Shown here piece after piece: positions 62,581 through 64,000 of a stretch of 64,000 nt of DNA. Numbering within the stretch: position 1 is the stretch's first letter; each line of letters starts with the position of its first letter. The DNA is from Apostichopus japonicus (Eukaryota > Echinodermata > Holothuroidea > Aspidochirotida > Stichopodidae), in NCBI RefSeq assembly GCF_037975245.1, contig NC_092569.1:35624668-35688667 (forward strand), given 5' to 3'. The notes under the pieces are model-generated. The model did not search any database. It was not told the origin of the DNA and saw only the letters and a program-made list of their open reading frames with translations. Made by a program: the position numbers and the translations under genes.

Positions 62581-64000
62581 TGCTATGATGTGAAAGAAAT
62601 TTAAAGCAACATGATATGCTAATTTTTCAAATATTTCGGAAAAGACTTGCAATACAGGAATTAGCTTATAGTTATCTTTCACCTTTTTCTGTTACTTTAA
62701 TTTTGTAGTCAGGAACAGCAAGTGTAATCTTAAGATCATTAGGCACATTGTACTTCTATTAAAAAACTTGTTTACAAGATGGCTGAATGGACGAACAATA
62801 ATGTAATTAAATGCTTTAACAACTTTACAATGAATATAATAATTGTCCTTGACTACCATTGTGAAGATCTTTGATACATTCCATAATTTCGTCATCATCG
62901 GTGAAATACAAAAACATACAGTGATCATGTATACACCAGCTCTTCTTAATTTTGGAGCGACTACTTCACCCTTGAAGAGGGAAATAACGTTCGTACAAAT
63001 GAATACGTTTTAAGCAGAATTATAATCATTTACTATTAGAACAACAGTCCAAACCACCTGTGAAAGATCCTGATGAAATGAAGTTATAGCACTTTGCGTC
63101 AATTTACGGTGTAACTTTGTAGACCTATTCCTTAAAGATGTATAGGAAGAAGAGGCGTCAATCATAGGAGGGGGAGGGGGAACAGTGTGACACAGGGTGA
63201 CACAGGGTGACCTCTAAATGGTGGGGACAGGTTTGGTAACTGATTCTCGTAGGCGCTGGAGTATCATTCAGACTCACAATGACTCGTGTATCCCATATAG
63301 ATGGAGCTGAAACATTGTGCTACATGAGATTAGTATGTCATTATTTTTTAATTCTCGTCTGCTCGACACCAGATGAAAAATAGAACTTTGCAACTGAGTT
63401 GAAATAAGAATTATGGATTTCATTGATAGCGTAAATTAAATGAGGAACCGCGCCGATATACCTCTGAGGCTATCTGCACAGGCCACTAGATAACGAAAGC
63501 CCGAAGCACTCGCTAATCTCCTTGCAGTATATTATAATTATTTTTATATTATAGTATATGGTATTTCACGTAAAATCAATATAACACAAATGTGTAAATA
63601 ATATTGTGCAATCAGTTTAGTTAGCAAAGTCACCCAGGATAGTTTTGAAGTGTTTTTGAGCAAATTACATATATCAAATGAGATTTGAGACAGATACATA
63701 TATGGTGCTAAGCCTGGGTGCTAAGCTGCTAGTCATGTTGTTGTTATAACCATGTTAGTCATTATATCTCAAGTTCTTGTTTAGTAGTTCTGTATATATG
63801 TTCACAAAATATTTATTTCAAGTTCACTGGTGCTTCCTACAGGGCCGTAGCCAGCGGGGGTGGGGGGTGGGTGCGGTGTGGGGCAGCTGCCCCTTGAAAA
63901 TTCCACTTCCTAAATGAAAGTAGGCCTACGATAATATGAACGTCTGGACAGTTGCGAAATGTTTATATCATTTCTTCTGATATCATTAGTCAGTAGTGTG

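Larger units (their letters stand above)
59340..64000 (+). mobile_element. Large dispersed repeat, copy 2 (continues past window end)
   Basis: Direct copy of 36700-41368 with high similarity along its whole length, including the hairpin, the GATATC array (60764-61110) and the gag remnant (62106-62580). It has its own small indels, for example a loss near 60745-60760 relative to copy 1, and a short tandem GTGACACAGG duplication near 63188. The right end lies outside the window. Confidence 0.75.

Overview
The window is eukaryotic, AT-rich and full of introns and mobile elements. The gene family present (secreted fibrinogen-related proteins with trypsin-inhibitor-like and EGF-like modules) and the repeat types suggest a marine invertebrate deuterostome. 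An echinoderm, possibly a sea cucumber, is my best guess; this is inference, since no ribosomal or mitochondrial sequence is present to confirm it.

The theme is a disordered cluster of fibrinogen-related (FReD/ficolin-like) secreted lectin genes. I rebuilt genes by matching exon edges, splice sites and reading phase. From left to right: (A) a minus-strand signal-peptide exon running off the left edge (32-113); (A') a plus-strand pseudogene (1503-3018); (B) an apparently intact minus-strand gene of five exons, 370 aa (15504-10352); a decayed terminal FReD exon (18320-18108); (E) a minus-strand pseudogene tail (28665-27834); (D) a plus-strand gene with signal, Cys-rich, Thr/Ser-rich, TIL, EGF and FReD exons that stays open but lacks its last FReD exon (30914-36367); (C) a minus-strand gene spanning 57656-44316 with the unusual order signal, FReD without its C-terminal lobe, TIL, EGF-like, FReD, and an in-frame stop in the last exon. 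B, C and D share a module order and intron phases, so the cluster evolved by duplication, inversion and exon shuffling. Products are expected to be secreted, probably carbohydrate- or acetyl-group-binding and possibly immune.

Mobile elements fill the rest: a degenerate L1/Tx1-like LINE with a nested insertion (4245-7130); a LINE C-terminal fragment in gene B intron 1 (13555-14060); two copies of a palindromic MITE (14751, 16746); a very young pair of Penelope-like elements joined head to head as a 1360-bp inverted repeat (23527-26907); two direct copies of a more than 4.6-kb repeat carrying a retrotransposon gag remnant (36700 and 59340); a tRNA-derived SINE (43353-43476); a hAT-like non-autonomous element (51339-52566); a short-TIR MITE (55198-55640); a foldback element near 42059-42880; and many (TA)n, poly-C/G and short-period degenerate repeats. 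No CRISPR, operon or bona fide tRNA/rRNA gene was seen.
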